A DNA stretch of 59,984 nt from Gammaproteobacteria bacterium HGW-Gammaproteobacteria-3 (lineage in GTDB: Bacteria > Pseudomonadota > Gammaproteobacteria > Methylococcales > Methylomonadaceae): the NCBI GenBank assembly GCA_002843155.1, contig PGZD01000007.1, forward strand, positions 1-59,984. The letters run 5' to 3'. Positions 36,586-46,947 of this stretch are shown here, piece after piece. Position numbers and translations under genes: made by a program. Every line of letters begins with the position of its first letter. Within the stretch, counting starts at the first letter, position 1. The notes under the pieces are model-generated. The model worked only from the letters and a program-made list of their open reading frames with translations. It made no database searches and was not told the DNA's origin.

Positions 36586-37242
36586 ATGAAATTCAGACAC
36601 CCTCTCAATCAAATCATGCGAAGCTGCATTTTTTTGCTGCCCATGGCACTGTCAACTTTTGTTTTTGCCGAAACTATCCAAGAATCAGAAACCTGGAGCT
36701 ATCATAAAGAATGGGATAAATTGACCAATCGTAATTACTCTCTGGCGCGCTCGCCTTTGCCCAAGCGAGGTCTTTATGACAACATCAGAATGGATCTTAT
36801 CTGTAAAGACGATAAATTACAGTTCGCCGTTGATGCCAACAGCTTGATTACTTCTCAAGGCCGGGTGTTTGATTTTGAATATCAAATCGATAAAAACAAT
36901 CCGGTGACTCTTTCGATGCAAACTTATCCCGACAGCAAGCGCCGGGGTTATACCGACGATCAGGTTGAGCGTATCGCCGAGGCTCTTTTGTCGGGGCAAT
37001 CCATTTTTATCCGTATTTATACCCTGATCAGAACCGTGCTTACCGCTGCCGCGCCTCTGGATGGGGCGGCGCAACCGGTGCAACAGGTTTTGGCCGACTG
37101 CGGCGTGGTGTTGCAGGGCCGCGCGCAAACGCAAGCAGCTTACAGTCTGACCGACTTTGAGAGGGATTTTCAAAAACTTTCAGAAACACAACAGCGGCAA
37201 GTAATGGACAAACTTAAAGCCATCCTGAATACACTGCCTTGA
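36586..37242 (+). CDS. Exported protein of unknown function
   Basis: This 218-residue protein begins MKFRHPLNQIMRSCIFLLP and has a signal peptide cleaved near VFAE. The mature part has a central beta-rich region (RMDLICKDDKLQFAV, FDFEYQIDKNNPVTL) and two cysteines likely to form a disulfide, followed by a charged helical tail. The pattern recalls small periplasmic proteins such as VasI-like components, but I do not recognise a family securely. The open frame extends 99 bases upstream to 36487; the ATG at 36586 was chosen because it gives the signal peptide. Confidence 0.6.
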   Translation: MKFRHPLNQIMRSCIFLLPMALSTFVFAETIQESETWSYHKEWDKLTNRNYSLARSPLPKRGLYDNIRMDLICKDDKLQFAVDANSLITSQGRVFDFEYQIDKNNPVTLSMQTYPDSKRRGYTDDQVERIAEALLSGQSIFIRIYTLIRTVLTAAAPLDGAAQPVQQVLADCGVVLQGRAQTQAAYSLTDFERDFQKLSETQQRQVMDKLKAILNTLP

Positions 37243-37411
37243 TGCGGTCTAAGCCCCCGCGCGATGGGCGTCGCAAAATGGCAATGAACTTATAATGCGG
37301 GATAATGTCCTGATTTAATCGTCATCCCGGCAATCCTCCCCGAAGAAGGCTATGCTCGAATGACGTTATTCGTCATCACAATTTGTCAGCACACGTTTTC
37401 ATATCTCCCAC

Positions 37412-38488
37412 ATGATTAAAAGACTCCTTATTATCGTCATGGCGACCGTACTGATTTTTGGCGGTCTTTTTGCCTTGAAATTTTTCCAGGTGCAAAAAGA
37501 GCTGAGTCAAATGCAGCCGCCACCGCCCGCTGTTGTGGCGGTGACTGAAGTAAAACAGCTTGAATGGCAGTCGTCGTTGACGGCAATCGGGAGCTTGGTC
37601 GCGGTGGCGGGCGTCGATGTCGCCAACGAAATAGCCGGAATAGTAAAAGCCATTCATTTCACTTCCGGGCAAAACGTCAAAAAAGGACAACTTCTGGTGG
37701 AATTGGACTCGGCGACCGAACAGTCCGAGTTGAACGGTTTGCTGGCGCAGCAGCGGTTGGCGCAAATTCAGTTTGAGCGGAGTGGAAAACTGATTGTCAA
37801 AAAATTTGTGTCTCAATCCGATTACGATCAGAACAGTGCACTGCTCGATCAGGCCAATGCCGATGTCCGCAGCAAAAAGACCGAAATCGCCAAGAAATTG
37901 GTGCGCGCGCCTTTCACCGGCAAACTGGGCATCAGCCGAATCGATTTAGGCCAGTATCTGACGCCCGGGTCGGCCATTGTCACACTACAGCAATTGACAC
38001 CGATTTATCTCGACTTCAATCTGCCGGAGCGGCATTTGAGCGCACTGGCGCTGAACCAGGAAATAAATGTCAGCACTCAGGCCTATCCCGCCAAGGTTTT
38101 TAAAGGCCGGATAAGCGCCACGAGTCCTTTGATCGATCGCAACACGCGTAGTGTTCAGGTGCGCGCCACCCTGGCCAATACCGATCAGCTATTGCGCCCC
38201 GGCATGTTTGCCCAGGTACAAGTGTTGTCAAACCAGCCCCGATCGGTTTTGATTTTGCCCGATACCGCCATTTCCTATAATCCTTATGGCGATTTCGTTT
38301 TCGTAGTGGAAAAAACGTCAGAAGGCTTGACCGTGCAAAGCCGACAAGTGACGACAGGTGAAACCCGTGCCGGTCAGGTCGAAATCGTCAAGGGCCTGAA
38401 ACCGGGCGAGCGGGTGGTCAGCGCAGGACAAGTCAAGTTGCGTAACGGTATGCCGATCATCATTGAAAATAACTCCGCCTCTTCATAA
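37412..38488 (+). CDS. RND efflux periplasmic adaptor (membrane fusion protein)
   Basis: This 358-residue HlyD/AcrA-type adaptor has an N-terminal membrane anchor (residues 4-26), a lipoyl half-motif (GIVKAIHFTSGQNVKKGQLLVELD), a short coiled-coil hairpin, the second lipoyl half (RAPFTGKLGI) and beta-barrel and membrane-proximal domains. It has no lipobox. It lies 17 bases before the RND permease and would couple it to an outer-membrane channel, which is not encoded nearby. Confidence 0.93.
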   Translation: MIKRLLIIVMATVLIFGGLFALKFFQVQKELSQMQPPPPAVVAVTEVKQLEWQSSLTAIGSLVAVAGVDVANEIAGIVKAIHFTSGQNVKKGQLLVELDSATEQSELNGLLAQQRLAQIQFERSGKLIVKKFVSQSDYDQNSALLDQANADVRSKKTEIAKKLVRAPFTGKLGISRIDLGQYLTPGSAIVTLQQLTPIYLDFNLPERHLSALALNQEINVSTQAYPAKVFKGRISATSPLIDRNTRSVQVRATLANTDQLLRPGMFAQVQVLSNQPRSVLILPDTAISYNPYGDFVFVVEKTSEGLTVQSRQVTTGETRAGQVEIVKGLKPGERVVSAGQVKLRNGMPIIIENNSASS

Positions 38489-38505
38489 ATGACCTGAAGG
38501 CCGCC

Positions 38506-41500
38506 ATGAATTTTACCGATATTTTCATACATCGTCCGGTTCTGGCCAGCGTCATCAGCTTGCTGATTTTTGTGATCGGTTTGCGGGCGATAACCGAGCT
38601 GGAGCTACGGCAATATCCAGAAACCGAGGATACCGTGGTCACCGTGACCACATCTTATCCCGGCGCCAGCAGCGAATTGATCAAAGGTTTTATTACCACG
38701 CCTTTGCAACAAGCCATTGCCGAAGCCGATGGCATCGATTATCTGTCTTCCAGCAGTCGCCAGGGCAGTTCGACCATCGAAGCGCATATGCGCCTCAATT
38801 ACGACCCCAATGCCGCTGTTGCGGAAATTCAGGCCAAAGTGGCGAGTCAGCGCAATGTCTTGCCTACCGATGCTGAAGATCCGGTTATCAGTTCCCAGAT
38901 CGGCGACCGCACCGCCCTGATGTATCTGGCTTTATACAGCGATACCATGAAACCGTCACAAATCAGCGACTATATGTTGCGCGTGATTCAGCCGAAAATC
39001 CAGGCGGTTCCGGGTGTCGGTAAAGCGCAGTTGTTGGGAAACAAAACCTTTGCCATGCGTATCTGGCTCGATCCTGTGCGCATGGCGGCATTGGGGGTTA
39101 CGGCAAAAGATGTTGATCAAGTGCTGCGGGATAATAACTATCTGACCGGCGCGGGCGAAACCAAGGGCGCGCTGGTCAAAATCGACTTGAGCGCCAGCAC
39201 GGATCTGAACAACGAACAAGGCTTCAAACGATTGGTAGTCGGCAACCGCAACGGAACCTTGATCCGCTTGAGCGATATTGCCGATACCGAGATGGGCAGT
39301 GAAGATTATGACGCAGTCAGTTGGTACAAAGGCAAGGATGCTATTTTTATGGGCATTGAACAGGCGCCCGGCGCCAATCCTCTGACAGTCGCGCAGCTCG
39401 TCCGTAAAGAATTGGTCGAAATCGAAAAAGGGTTGCCGCAAGGTTTGCATGTTCTGGTGCCTTACGATGCCAGCCAGTTCATTCAGGATTCCATCGATGA
39501 AGTGTTTACGACACTGATCGAGGCCGTGATTATCGTCATTCTGATTATTTATTTGTCGCTGGGCTCCGTGCGCGCCGCGCTGGTGCCTTCGGTAACCGTG
39601 CCCTTGTCATTGATCGGCGGGACTTTTCTGATGTTGGTGATGGGTTTTTCCATCAATCTGCTGACCATGCTGGCGATGGTGCTGGGAATAGGGCTGGTGG
39701 TCGATGATGCCATTATCGTGGTCGAAAACGTACACCGGCATATCGAGCTGGGTTCAAATCGTTTTCAGGCCGCCATCGAGGGCACGCGCGAGTTGGTCTT
39801 GCCGGTTATCGCGACCACCGTCGCCATCATTGCCGTGTACCTGCCGATCGGCTTCATGGGCGGCCTGGTAGGAACTTTATTTACCGAATTCGCTTTTTCA
39901 CTGGTGGGAGCGGTCATCGTGTCGTCTATCGTCGCCTTGACGCTGGCGCCCATGCTCAGTTCCAAGGTATTGAAGGACAAGGGTAAAAGCGGAAAATTTG
40001 AACGCTGGGTCGAGCACGCTTTTGACGGTCTGGCCGCAAAATATCGACGGCTATTGCATCCTGTCCTTGAATTTCCGGGTCTGATTCTCGGTTTCGCCGC
40101 CGTCGCCCTGGTCAGTATTTTTTTTATGTTCACGCTGTCACAAAAAGAGCTGGCGCCGACCGAAGATCAGAGTATTTTGTTTTTCATGGCGAATGGGCCG
40201 CAAACAGCGACATTGGCCTACAACGAAGCCTATTCCCGTGAGTTGATGCAACAGTTCGAAACATTTCCTGAATATAAAGAAAGTTTTTGGCTGCTGGGTT
40301 TTGGCGGCGATAACAATGTCGTGTTCGGCGGTTTTAAAATGCCGTCTACGTTTTTACGCGAGCGTTCGCAAATGGAGATTCAACCGGAGCTTCAAGCCAA
40401 GGTGAATCAGATTGCGGGCTTTCAGACGGCGGTGATTCCGCGTCCGAGCCTGCCCGGCTCGGGCGGCGGCCTGCCGTTGCAGTTCGTGATTGTGACCGAT
40501 GCCGATTATAGCCAGTTGAATCAGGTCGCCGACCAATTGCTTGATACCGCCATGCAAAGCGGGAAGTTTAATTTTTTAAGAAAAGAAGTCAATTTTGACC
40601 GTCCCAAAGCGGCGTTGGTGATAGACCGCGACCGCGCCGCCGACCTTGGGCTTACCATGCAGGAAATCGGCACCAATGTCGCCACTTTACTGGGTGGTCA
40701 GTATATCAACCGCTTCAACCTGCAAGGGCGCAGCTACAAGGTCATCCCGCAGGTCGATGACCTCGCGCGGCTGGATACCAGTAAGTTTGATAATTATTAT
40801 TTGCGTACCGCATCGGGCGGCCAGGTGCCTTTGTCGTCTTTGGTGCATATTGAAAACTCGGTTGAACCCGGCAAAAGAACCCAGTTTCAACAGCTCAACA
40901 GTCTGACCCTGTCGGGCACGATGGCGCCGGGCGTGGCTCTGGGCGATGCCATGGCGTATCTGGAACAGCAGGCCGAAGCTATTTTTCCGCGCGGTTACAG
41001 CTATGATTATACCGGCAGTTCGCGCCAGTATGCGCAACAGGGCAGCGCCCTGATTGTCACTTTTTTCATGTCGTTGCTGATCATTTATCTGATGCTGGCG
41101 GCGCAATTCGAAAGTTGGCGTGACCCCCTGATCATTTTAATTTCAGTGCCGCTGTCCATTGCCAGCGCCCTGGCTTTTATCATGCTCGGATTTGCCACTA
41201 TTAACATTTATACACAGGTGGGCCTGATCACGCTTATCGGTTTGGTTGCCAAAAACGGCATTCTGATTGTGGAATTTGCCAACCAGTTACAGATCAAAGA
41301 GGCATTGAACAAACAGGAAGCGGTCGAGCGGTCGGCGCAGATTCGCCTGCGGCCGGTGTTGATGACCACGGTATCAATGATCGTGGCGATGGTGCCGTTA
41401 TTGATGGCTACAGGTCCCGGCGCTTCCAGCCGTTTCGATATTGGTCTGGTCATCGCCAGCGGCTTGGGCGTCGGCACCTTGTTTACCTTGTTTATCGTAC

Positions 41501-41583
41501 CGGCTTTTTATTTGCTTTTGGCGCGTGACCGGCAACGGGATTTATTGAATGCCGGGCAACAGGATGCCAAAAGCGGTGCATAA
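38506..41583 (+). CDS. RND family multidrug efflux permease (HAE-1, AcrB-like)
   Basis: The 1025-residue protein has the twelve-helix, two-large-loop architecture of AcrB-type pumps. Proton-relay residues are present: Asp400-Asp401 in GLVVDDAIIVVENVHRH and Lys916 in GLVAKNGILIVEFANQL. Such pumps export drugs, detergents or other hydrophobics from the periplasm and inner membrane using the proton gradient. It forms an operon with the preceding adaptor. The substrate range is not predictable. Confidence 0.96.
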   Translation: MNFTDIFIHRPVLASVISLLIFVIGLRAITELELRQYPETEDTVVTVTTSYPGASSELIKGFITTPLQQAIAEADGIDYLSSSSRQGSSTIEAHMRLNYDPNAAVAEIQAKVASQRNVLPTDAEDPVISSQIGDRTALMYLALYSDTMKPSQISDYMLRVIQPKIQAVPGVGKAQLLGNKTFAMRIWLDPVRMAALGVTAKDVDQVLRDNNYLTGAGETKGALVKIDLSASTDLNNEQGFKRLVVGNRNGTLIRLSDIADTEMGSEDYDAVSWYKGKDAIFMGIEQAPGANPLTVAQLVRKELVEIEKGLPQGLHVLVPYDASQFIQDSIDEVFTTLIEAVIIVILIIYLSLGSVRAALVPSVTVPLSLIGGTFLMLVMGFSINLLTMLAMVLGIGLVVDDAIIVVENVHRHIELGSNRFQAAIEGTRELVLPVIATTVAIIAVYLPIGFMGGLVGTLFTEFAFSLVGAVIVSSIVALTLAPMLSSKVLKDKGKSGKFERWVEHAFDGLAAKYRRLLHPVLEFPGLILGFAAVALVSIFFMFTLSQKELAPTEDQSILFFMANGPQTATLAYNEAYSRELMQQFETFPEYKESFWLLGFGGDNNVVFGGFKMPSTFLRERSQMEIQPELQAKVNQIAGFQTAVIPRPSLPGSGGGLPLQFVIVTDADYSQLNQVADQLLDTAMQSGKFNFLRKEVNFDRPKAALVIDRDRAADLGLTMQEIGTNVATLLGGQYINRFNLQGRSYKVIPQVDDLARLDTSKFDNYYLRTASGGQVPLSSLVHIENSVEPGKRTQFQQLNSLTLSGTMAPGVALGDAMAYLEQQAEAIFPRGYSYDYTGSSRQYAQQGSALIVTFFMSLLIIYLMLAAQFESWRDPLIILISVPLSIASALAFIMLGFATINIYTQVGLITLIGLVAKNGILIVEFANQLQIKEALNKQEAVERSAQIRLRPVLMTTVSMIVAMVPLLMATGPGASSRFDIGLVIASGLGVGTLFTLFIVPAFYLLLARDRQRDLLNAGQQDAKSGA

Positions 41584-41718
41584 AACGCCCAGGCTGCAAG
41601 CGCCGAATTTAAATTTTATCTCGCACCAGTCCTGAAAGCTGGGCAATATGCGCCAGTTCAACCAGTGCTGAATCAATGCATTGTCGATTTAGTTCAACAA
41701 GCTCCTAATCACAGGCTC

Positions 41719-42420
41719 TCAAGCCCGCGCGCAGACCCACACATCAACCCGGGCCGCGCCCGCCCGTTTCATCGCCATGGCCAGCTCGGAGGCAGTGGCG
41801 CCGGTGGTCATGACATCATCGATAATGGCAACATGGCCGGCGTTTGGAAAATGGCGCACGGCAAACGCATTTTTCATATTTTTACGGCGCTGTTTGCTTG
41901 CCAAATCGATTTGGTGCGGCGTGTTGCGCTGCCGGATACAACCGTCAAAATGCACGGGAATGCCCATCTCGCGGCCGAGCGTTCGCGCGATTTCAAGCGC
42001 CTGATTAAAGCCGCGTTCACGGTAGCGAGAGGGGTGCAAAGGCACTGGCACCAGAAATTCCGGGTGTTCGGCCAAAGTCGCTAAATGTTCGGCCATGAGC
42101 ATGGCCAGTAAGCGCGCGTTTTTGAATTCAGCGCGGAATTTCAGACCGGAAATCAGATAACGGATAGCGCCCTGATAAATGAAAGGGGCGTGCGTTTCAT
42201 CAAAGCTGATAGGGCTTTTTTGGCAGGCGCCGCACAGCAGTGGACGCGGGGTGTGCTGTACGAACAATGCGCCGCAGCGATAGCAGCAGGGCGTGTTTTT
42301 GCCGAGCTGGTCTTTGCAGGCCCGGCAAATATCCATCCCTCCTTCGCCGGGGTTGGCGCATAAGATGCAGGTAGGCGGCAGCAAGTAATCCTGTATAATA
42401 CCGAGCCAGTTGTTCATCAT
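41719..42420 (-). CDS. comF: ComF family amidophosphoribosyltransferase-like protein
   Basis: The protein of about 233 residues starts with a zinc-ribbon-like cysteine cluster (CILCANPGEGG...CRAC, CCYRCGALF, LCGAC) and ends with a PRTase domain carrying the PRPP loop AIIDDVMTTGATASE. ComF/GntX-type proteins aid DNA uptake and handling of transformation DNA. I start at MMNNWLG (42420) rather than the longer frame to 42480. It is divergent from the biotin operon, a common neighbour in gammaproteobacteria. Confidence 0.9.
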   Translation of the reverse strand: MMNNWLGIIQDYLLPPTCILCANPGEGGMDICRACKDQLGKNTPCCYRCGALFVQHTPRPLLCGACQKSPISFDETHAPFIYQGAIRYLISGLKFRAEFKNARLLAMLMAEHLATLAEHPEFLVPVPLHPSRYRERGFNQALEIARTLGREMGIPVHFDGCIRQRNTPHQIDLASKQRRKNMKNAFAVRHFPNAGHVAIIDDVMTTGATASELAMAMKRAGAARVDVWVCARA

Positions 42421-42496
42421 TTTTTCAATATCAGGTTGACAAGATGCTTTTTGCGTAGCACCCAGCCTTAACAAATCCAACCCGGAGATTAACAGA

Positions 42497-43495
42497 ATGT
42501 CTGCAAATGTTGCAATCAGTCCGGTTCAGGCGGACTCGACGCTACGCCATGACTGGCGTTTGCCGGAGGTACAAGCGCTTTTCGAACTGCCTTTCAATGA
42601 TCTGGTTTATCGGGCACAAACGCTGCACCGGACGCATTTCGATCCGAACGAAGTGCAGATCAGCAGTTTATTAAGCATAAAAACCGGCGCGTGTTCCGAA
42701 GATTGCGGCTATTGCCCGCAAAGCGCGCGTTACGATTCGGATTTACAGCCGGAAGCATTGATGCCGATCGACAAGGTTCTGGCGGCGGCGCAACGGGCTA
42801 AGCAGCAAGGCGCCAGCCGTTTCTGCATGGGCGCGGCCTGGCGTCAGCCCAAAGACAAAGACGTGGAGCGCGTGGTGACTATGGTCAAAGGCGTCAAAGC
42901 GTTGGGACTGGAAACCTGTGTGACGCTGGGAATGCTTACTGAAAAACAAACGCGGACTTTGAAAGACGGCGGCCTGGATTATTACAATCACAACCTGGAT
43001 ACTTCGCAGGATTATTATTCCGAAGTCATCACCACGCGCACTTATCAAGACCGTCTGGACACCCTGGCCCGAGTCAGGGATGCCGGTATCAATGTTTGTT
43101 GCGGCGGCATTGTCGGCATGGGTGAAAGCGCTACGGACCGGGCTAAATTGTTACTGGAGTTGGCTACTTTGCCCAAACATCCTGAAAGTGTTCCGATCAA
43201 TATGCTGGTGCAGGTCGAGGGTACGCCGCTGATGGGTACCGAGCCTTTGGACCCGATTGTGTTTGTCAGAACGATTGCGGTCGCGCGTATTTTGATGCCG
43301 AAATCACGCGTCCGCTTGTCGGCCGGGCGTAATGACATGAGCGATGAAATGCAGGCGCTGTGTTTTCTGGCAGGCGCCAATTCGATTTTTTATGGCGATA
43401 AACTGTTGACCACCGATAATCCGATGACCCAGCACGATATGGCGTTATTCGATAGGCTCGGTTTGCATTCGGGCGGGTCAAGTTACGCGCAATGA
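42497..43495 (+). CDS. bioB: Biotin synthase
   Basis: This 332-residue radical SAM enzyme has the 4Fe-4S motif CSEDCGYC (Cys66, Cys70, Cys73) and the YNHNLDTS and RLSAGR regions typical of BioB. It inserts sulfur into dethiobiotin. A CGGAGA precedes the ATG. It is the first gene of bioBFHCD. A TTGACA at 42436 may be a -35 box. No BirA-type operator palindrome is evident in the short comF-bioB spacer. Confidence 0.97.
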   Translation: MSANVAISPVQADSTLRHDWRLPEVQALFELPFNDLVYRAQTLHRTHFDPNEVQISSLLSIKTGACSEDCGYCPQSARYDSDLQPEALMPIDKVLAAAQRAKQQGASRFCMGAAWRQPKDKDVERVVTMVKGVKALGLETCVTLGMLTEKQTRTLKDGGLDYYNHNLDTSQDYYSEVITTRTYQDRLDTLARVRDAGINVCCGGIVGMGESATDRAKLLLELATLPKHPESVPINMLVQVEGTPLMGTEPLDPIVFVRTIAVARILMPKSRVRLSAGRNDMSDEMQALCFLAGANSIFYGDKLLTTDNPMTQHDMALFDRLGLHSGGSSYAQ

Positions 43496-44652
43496 CGGAC
43501 GATGTTTCGGCGCTCGCGGAAAATCTGGCAAAGATTCAGCAACAAGGACGCTACCGTAGCCGAAAAATAATCGCCTCGCCCCAAGGCGCCGAAGTGATTT
43601 GCGACGGCCGTCAAGTCATCAATTTTTGCAGCAACGATTATCTGGGTCTGGCGAATCACCCGGCCGTGGTCAAAGCTTTCAGGCAAGCCGCCGACGATTA
43701 TGGCGTCGGCAGTGGCTCGGCGCATTTGATTTGCGGGCACAGCGCCGCCCATCATGCGCTGGAAGAAGAGTTGGCCGAGTTTACCGGACGTGAGCGGGCG
43801 CTTCTGTTTTCAACCGGTTATATGGCCAATATGGGCGTGATTTCGGCCCTGGCCGGGCGCGGGACGGCGGTATTCGAAGACCGGCTCAATCATGCTTCCT
43901 TGCTGGATGGCGGCTTGTTATCGGGCGCGCATTTCAACCGCTATGCCCATGCCGATATGGACAGTCTTGAACGCAGCTTGCGTGCAAGTCATTTACCGGC
44001 GCTGATTGTAACCGACGGTGTTTTCAGTATGGACGGCGACCTGGCGCCGCTGCCGGCTTTGTCGAAACTGGCCGAGCGTTATAATACCCGGTTGTTGGTT
44101 GATGATGCACACGGTCTGGGTGTGGTCGGTCCTAATGGCGGCGGCATTGTCGATTATTATGGTTTGAGTCCGCAACAGGTGCCGGTATTGGTGGGTACTT
44201 TAGGCAAAGCATTCGGCACTTTCGGCGCATTTGCGGCAGGCTCGGAAGCGTTGATCGAAACCTTGATTCAAAAAGCCAGAACCTATATTTATACCACCGC
44301 ATTGCCGTCGGCCATAGCCGAAGCCACTCGTGCAAGCCTGAAACTCGTATTGGCAGAGTCCTGGCGCCGGGACAAATTGACGACTTTGGTCGAATATTTT
44401 CAACGTGGCGCCGGGCAATTGGATTTGCCTTTAATGCCGTCGAATACACCCATTCAGCCGATTTTGGCAGGTACTGATCAGCGTGCGCAAATGCTGAGCC
44501 GGCATTTGCTGGAAGCGGGTTTTTTAGTGGGCGCCATTCGCTCCCCGACGGTGCCCGAAGGCAGTGCCCGGTTGCGGGTGACTTTTTCTGCCGAGCATGA
44601 AACGGAACAGGTTGACCGTTTGCTTGAAGCTTTAGCGCTCGTTTTTTCATGA
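43492..44652 (+). CDS. bioF: 8-amino-7-oxononanoate synthase
   Basis: The 386-residue PLP enzyme condenses pimeloyl-ACP with alanine. It shows [10 protein letters not shown] near the N-terminus, the [10 protein letters not shown] loop and the PLP lysine Lys239 in [12 protein letters not shown]. The start overlaps the bioB stop by ATGA, and its own stop overlaps bioH. Confidence 0.96.
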   Translation: MTDDVSALAENLAKIQQQGRYRSRKIIASPQGAEVICDGRQVINFCSNDYLGLANHPAVVKAFRQAADDYGVGSGSAHLICGHSAAHHALEEELAEFTGRERALLFSTGYMANMGVISALAGRGTAVFEDRLNHASLLDGGLLSGAHFNRYAHADMDSLERSLRASHLPALIVTDGVFSMDGDLAPLPALSKLAERYNTRLLVDDAHGLGVVGPNGGGIVDYYGLSPQQVPVLVGTLGKAFGTFGAFAAGSEALIETLIQKARTYIYTTALPSAIAEATRASLKLVLAESWRRDKLTTLVEYFQRGAGQLDLPLMPSNTPIQPILAGTDQRAQMLSRHLLEAGFLVGAIRSPTVPEGSARLRVTFSAEHETEQVDRLLEALALVFS

Positions 44653-45419
44653 CGCCTCTTCACACGGAAACCTATGGCCGGGGCAAGCCCTTGGTGTTGG
44701 TGCATGGCTGGGCCATGCACAGCGGCATTTGGCGGTCGTTTGCCCAGTGTTTGGCGCAGCGCTATCAGGTGACTTGCGTGGATTTGCCCGGGCATGGCCA
44801 AAGCGCCAAAACCGGCGCATTTACCTTGCCAAAGGTTTGCAGACAGTTGGCGCGGCAACTGCCGGAGCAAAGCAGTCATTGGCTGGGGTGGTCGCTGGGC
44901 GGTTCGGTCGTGCTGGAGATGGCCCGGCTTTTTCCTGAACGGGTGACTTCCGTGATGTTGCTGGCCAGCAATCCGCGTTTTATCAAAGACGCAGATTGGC
45001 CGGGGTTGAATGAAACGGCGCTGGATGCTTTTGCCGGAAATCTAGCCGATGATTGCGAGACGACTCTGATGCGGTTTTTATCGTTACAGATAAAAGGTCA
45101 GCCGGAATTTAAAGAACTGGCCCGGGAACTTAAACAAGCCGTTCATGCCTGTCCGACGCCGACAACCGAAACTTTACTGGAAGCTTTGACACTATTGAAA
45201 CAAGCCGACTTGAGACCCGTTGTCGCCGCACTCGACAAGCCTATTCTGGCCGTGTTGGGCGGTGTGGATACGTTGGTGCCGGTTGTGCTGGGCGAGGCTC
45301 TGCAAAAACTCAATCCGAAATTGCAAGCGACCATTATCGGTCAGGCGGGACATGTGCCGTTTTTATCGCATCGACAAGCCTTGATCGATCATATAACTGG
45401 TTTTTTAGAAAAACAATGA
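44649..45419 (+). CDS. bioH: Pimeloyl-ACP methyl ester esterase
   Basis: This 256-residue alpha/beta hydrolase has the oxyanion region LVHGWAMHSGIW, the nucleophile Ser82 in GWSLGGSV, and a catalytic Asp (GGVDTLV) and His (GQAGHVPFLSH). BioH cleaves the methyl ester that BioC added, releasing pimeloyl-ACP for BioF. It overlaps bioF and bioC, which supports the assignment over generic esterases. Confidence 0.94.
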   Translation: MTPLHTETYGRGKPLVLVHGWAMHSGIWRSFAQCLAQRYQVTCVDLPGHGQSAKTGAFTLPKVCRQLARQLPEQSSHWLGWSLGGSVVLEMARLFPERVTSVMLLASNPRFIKDADWPGLNETALDAFAGNLADDCETTLMRFLSLQIKGQPEFKELARELKQAVHACPTPTTETLLEALTLLKQADLRPVVAALDKPILAVLGGVDTLVPVVLGEALQKLNPKLQATIIGQAGHVPFLSHRQALIDHITGFLEKQ

Positions 45420-46213
45420 ACGCCGTTTTCACCCTGAATAAAGCCAAAATCAGGCAATCTTTTGGCGCGGCCAGCGCTTCTTACGATACCGTTGCCAGGC
45501 TGCAACGGACGGTAGGGCGGCAATTGCTCAAAACAGGTCGTCTGTGCGGCGTAAGCGGCACGATTTTGGATTTGGGCTGCGGTACGGGATTTTTGACCGC
45601 CGGGTTATTGCAATTTACCCGAGTCGAGCATGTGTTGGCGCTGGATATGGCCCTGCCCATGCTGCAAAAAACCCGGCAAAGGCTGAAAGGGGCGACGGCA
45701 GTGAGTTATTTATGCGCGGATGCGGAACATCTGGCGCTGGCGCCTGACAGCATGGACAGGATTTTTTCCAATCTGGCCTTGCAATGGTGCCGTGATTTGC
45801 CGACGGTTTTCAGCGCTTGCCGGACTATTTTAAAACCGGGCGGGGCACTGGTTTTTTCAACGTTCGGGCCGCAAACGCTGGGCGAGCTCAAGCAGGCGTG
45901 GGCGCAAGTGGATACCTGCAATCATGTCAACGCGTTTTATGAGGCAAACGAATTGATACGGTTTTTGACTGCTGCCGGTTTTACCGGTATACAGTTGGAA
46001 ACCCGCTGCCTGCGACCGGCTTATCCTTCGGTATTGGCCTTGATGCAGGAATTGAAGGCGATTGGCGCCCGAAATGCCGCAAACGGGCGCAACAAACAAA
46101 TCACCAGTAAAAGACAAATGCAACAAATGATTGCCGCTTATCCTGAGTCCGAAAGAGAGGCTATTTACGCGACTTTTGAAGTGATCAGCGTGCTTGCCAG
46201 GGTGCCGGAATGA
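45416..46213 (+). CDS. bioC: Malonyl-ACP O-methyltransferase
   Basis: The 265-residue SAM-dependent methyltransferase has motif I DLGCGTGFLTAGL and the typical BioC N-terminus (IRQSFGAASASYDTVARLQ). It methylates malonyl-ACP so that fatty acid synthesis can build the pimeloyl chain. It overlaps bioH and bioD. Confidence 0.95.
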   Translation: MNAVFTLNKAKIRQSFGAASASYDTVARLQRTVGRQLLKTGRLCGVSGTILDLGCGTGFLTAGLLQFTRVEHVLALDMALPMLQKTRQRLKGATAVSYLCADAEHLALAPDSMDRIFSNLALQWCRDLPTVFSACRTILKPGGALVFSTFGPQTLGELKQAWAQVDTCNHVNAFYEANELIRFLTAAGFTGIQLETRCLRPAYPSVLALMQELKAIGARNAANGRNKQITSKRQMQQMIAAYPESEREAIYATFEVISVLARVPE

Positions 46214-46878
46214 GTTTTTTTATTACCGGTACCGATACCGGGGCGGGTAAAACATGGGCGACCGTGGCGTTGATGCGTTATTTTAAAGCGCAGGGTAAAA
46301 CCGTGATCGGGATGAAGCCGGTAGCGAGCGGTTGTAATGAGATCGACGGGGATTTAAAAAATCAGGATGCCCTGCTGCTGCAAGAAAATGCTTCCGTTTA
46401 TCTGCCTTATGCCACAGTCAACCCCTACGCTTATCGGGAGCCGGTTTCACCGCATCTGGCAGGCGTCGGGAATCCGGTGGATGTAGATAATATCCGACGC
46501 ATTTTTTTGCAGCTTCAGAACGCCGCCGATGTTGTGTTCGTTGAAGGCGCGGGCGGCTGGCTGGCGCCCATCAACGCGCACTGCGATATTGCGGATTTAG
46601 CCCGATCCCTGGGCGTACCGGTGCTTATGGTGGTGGCCATCAGGCTCGGCTGCATCAATCACGCCAAGCTGACTTATCGGGCCATTCAGGCATCCGGGCT
46701 CGCTTGCGCAGGTTGGCTGGCAGTATGTCCGGATGCGAAAATGACGCGGAAAGATGAAAATATTGAAACTTTGCAAGCCTTTATCGATGCGCCTTTGCTG
46801 GGTGTTTTGCCGTTTCAGGCCCCGGCCGATTTTGACGTGCTGGCCCGACACATTAATTACCCTGTAAAAAGTAGTTGA
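46210..46878 (+). CDS. bioD: Dethiobiotin synthetase
   Basis: The 222-residue ATP-dependent carboxylase has the P-loop TGTDTGAGKTWATVAL near the N-terminus, KPVASG and the EGAGGWLAP loop. It closes the ureido ring to make dethiobiotin. It is the last gene of the operon. bioA, the remaining pathway gene, is not in the window. Confidence 0.96.
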   Translation: MSFFITGTDTGAGKTWATVALMRYFKAQGKTVIGMKPVASGCNEIDGDLKNQDALLLQENASVYLPYATVNPYAYREPVSPHLAGVGNPVDVDNIRRIFLQLQNAADVVFVEGAGGWLAPINAHCDIADLARSLGVPVLMVVAIRLGCINHAKLTYRAIQASGLACAGWLAVCPDAKMTRKDENIETLQAFIDAPLLGVLPFQAPADFDVLARHINYPVKSS

Positions 46879-46947
46879 TTTGGACGGGAGAATAAACCAT
46901 ACTCTGGGTGCGGTTATCCGCGCATTATAATAACCTGGAGGAAAATT

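Noticed and set aside
42421-42496. BirA operator or riboswitch before bioB
   Set aside because: The spacer is short and shows no TTGTAAAC-type palindrome or riboswitch-like structure; only a lone TTGACA.
46926-46931. TATAAT as a -10 box for the bacteriohemerythrin gene
   Set aside because: It lies too close to the ribosome site for a normal leader and has no matching -35 element at the right distance.
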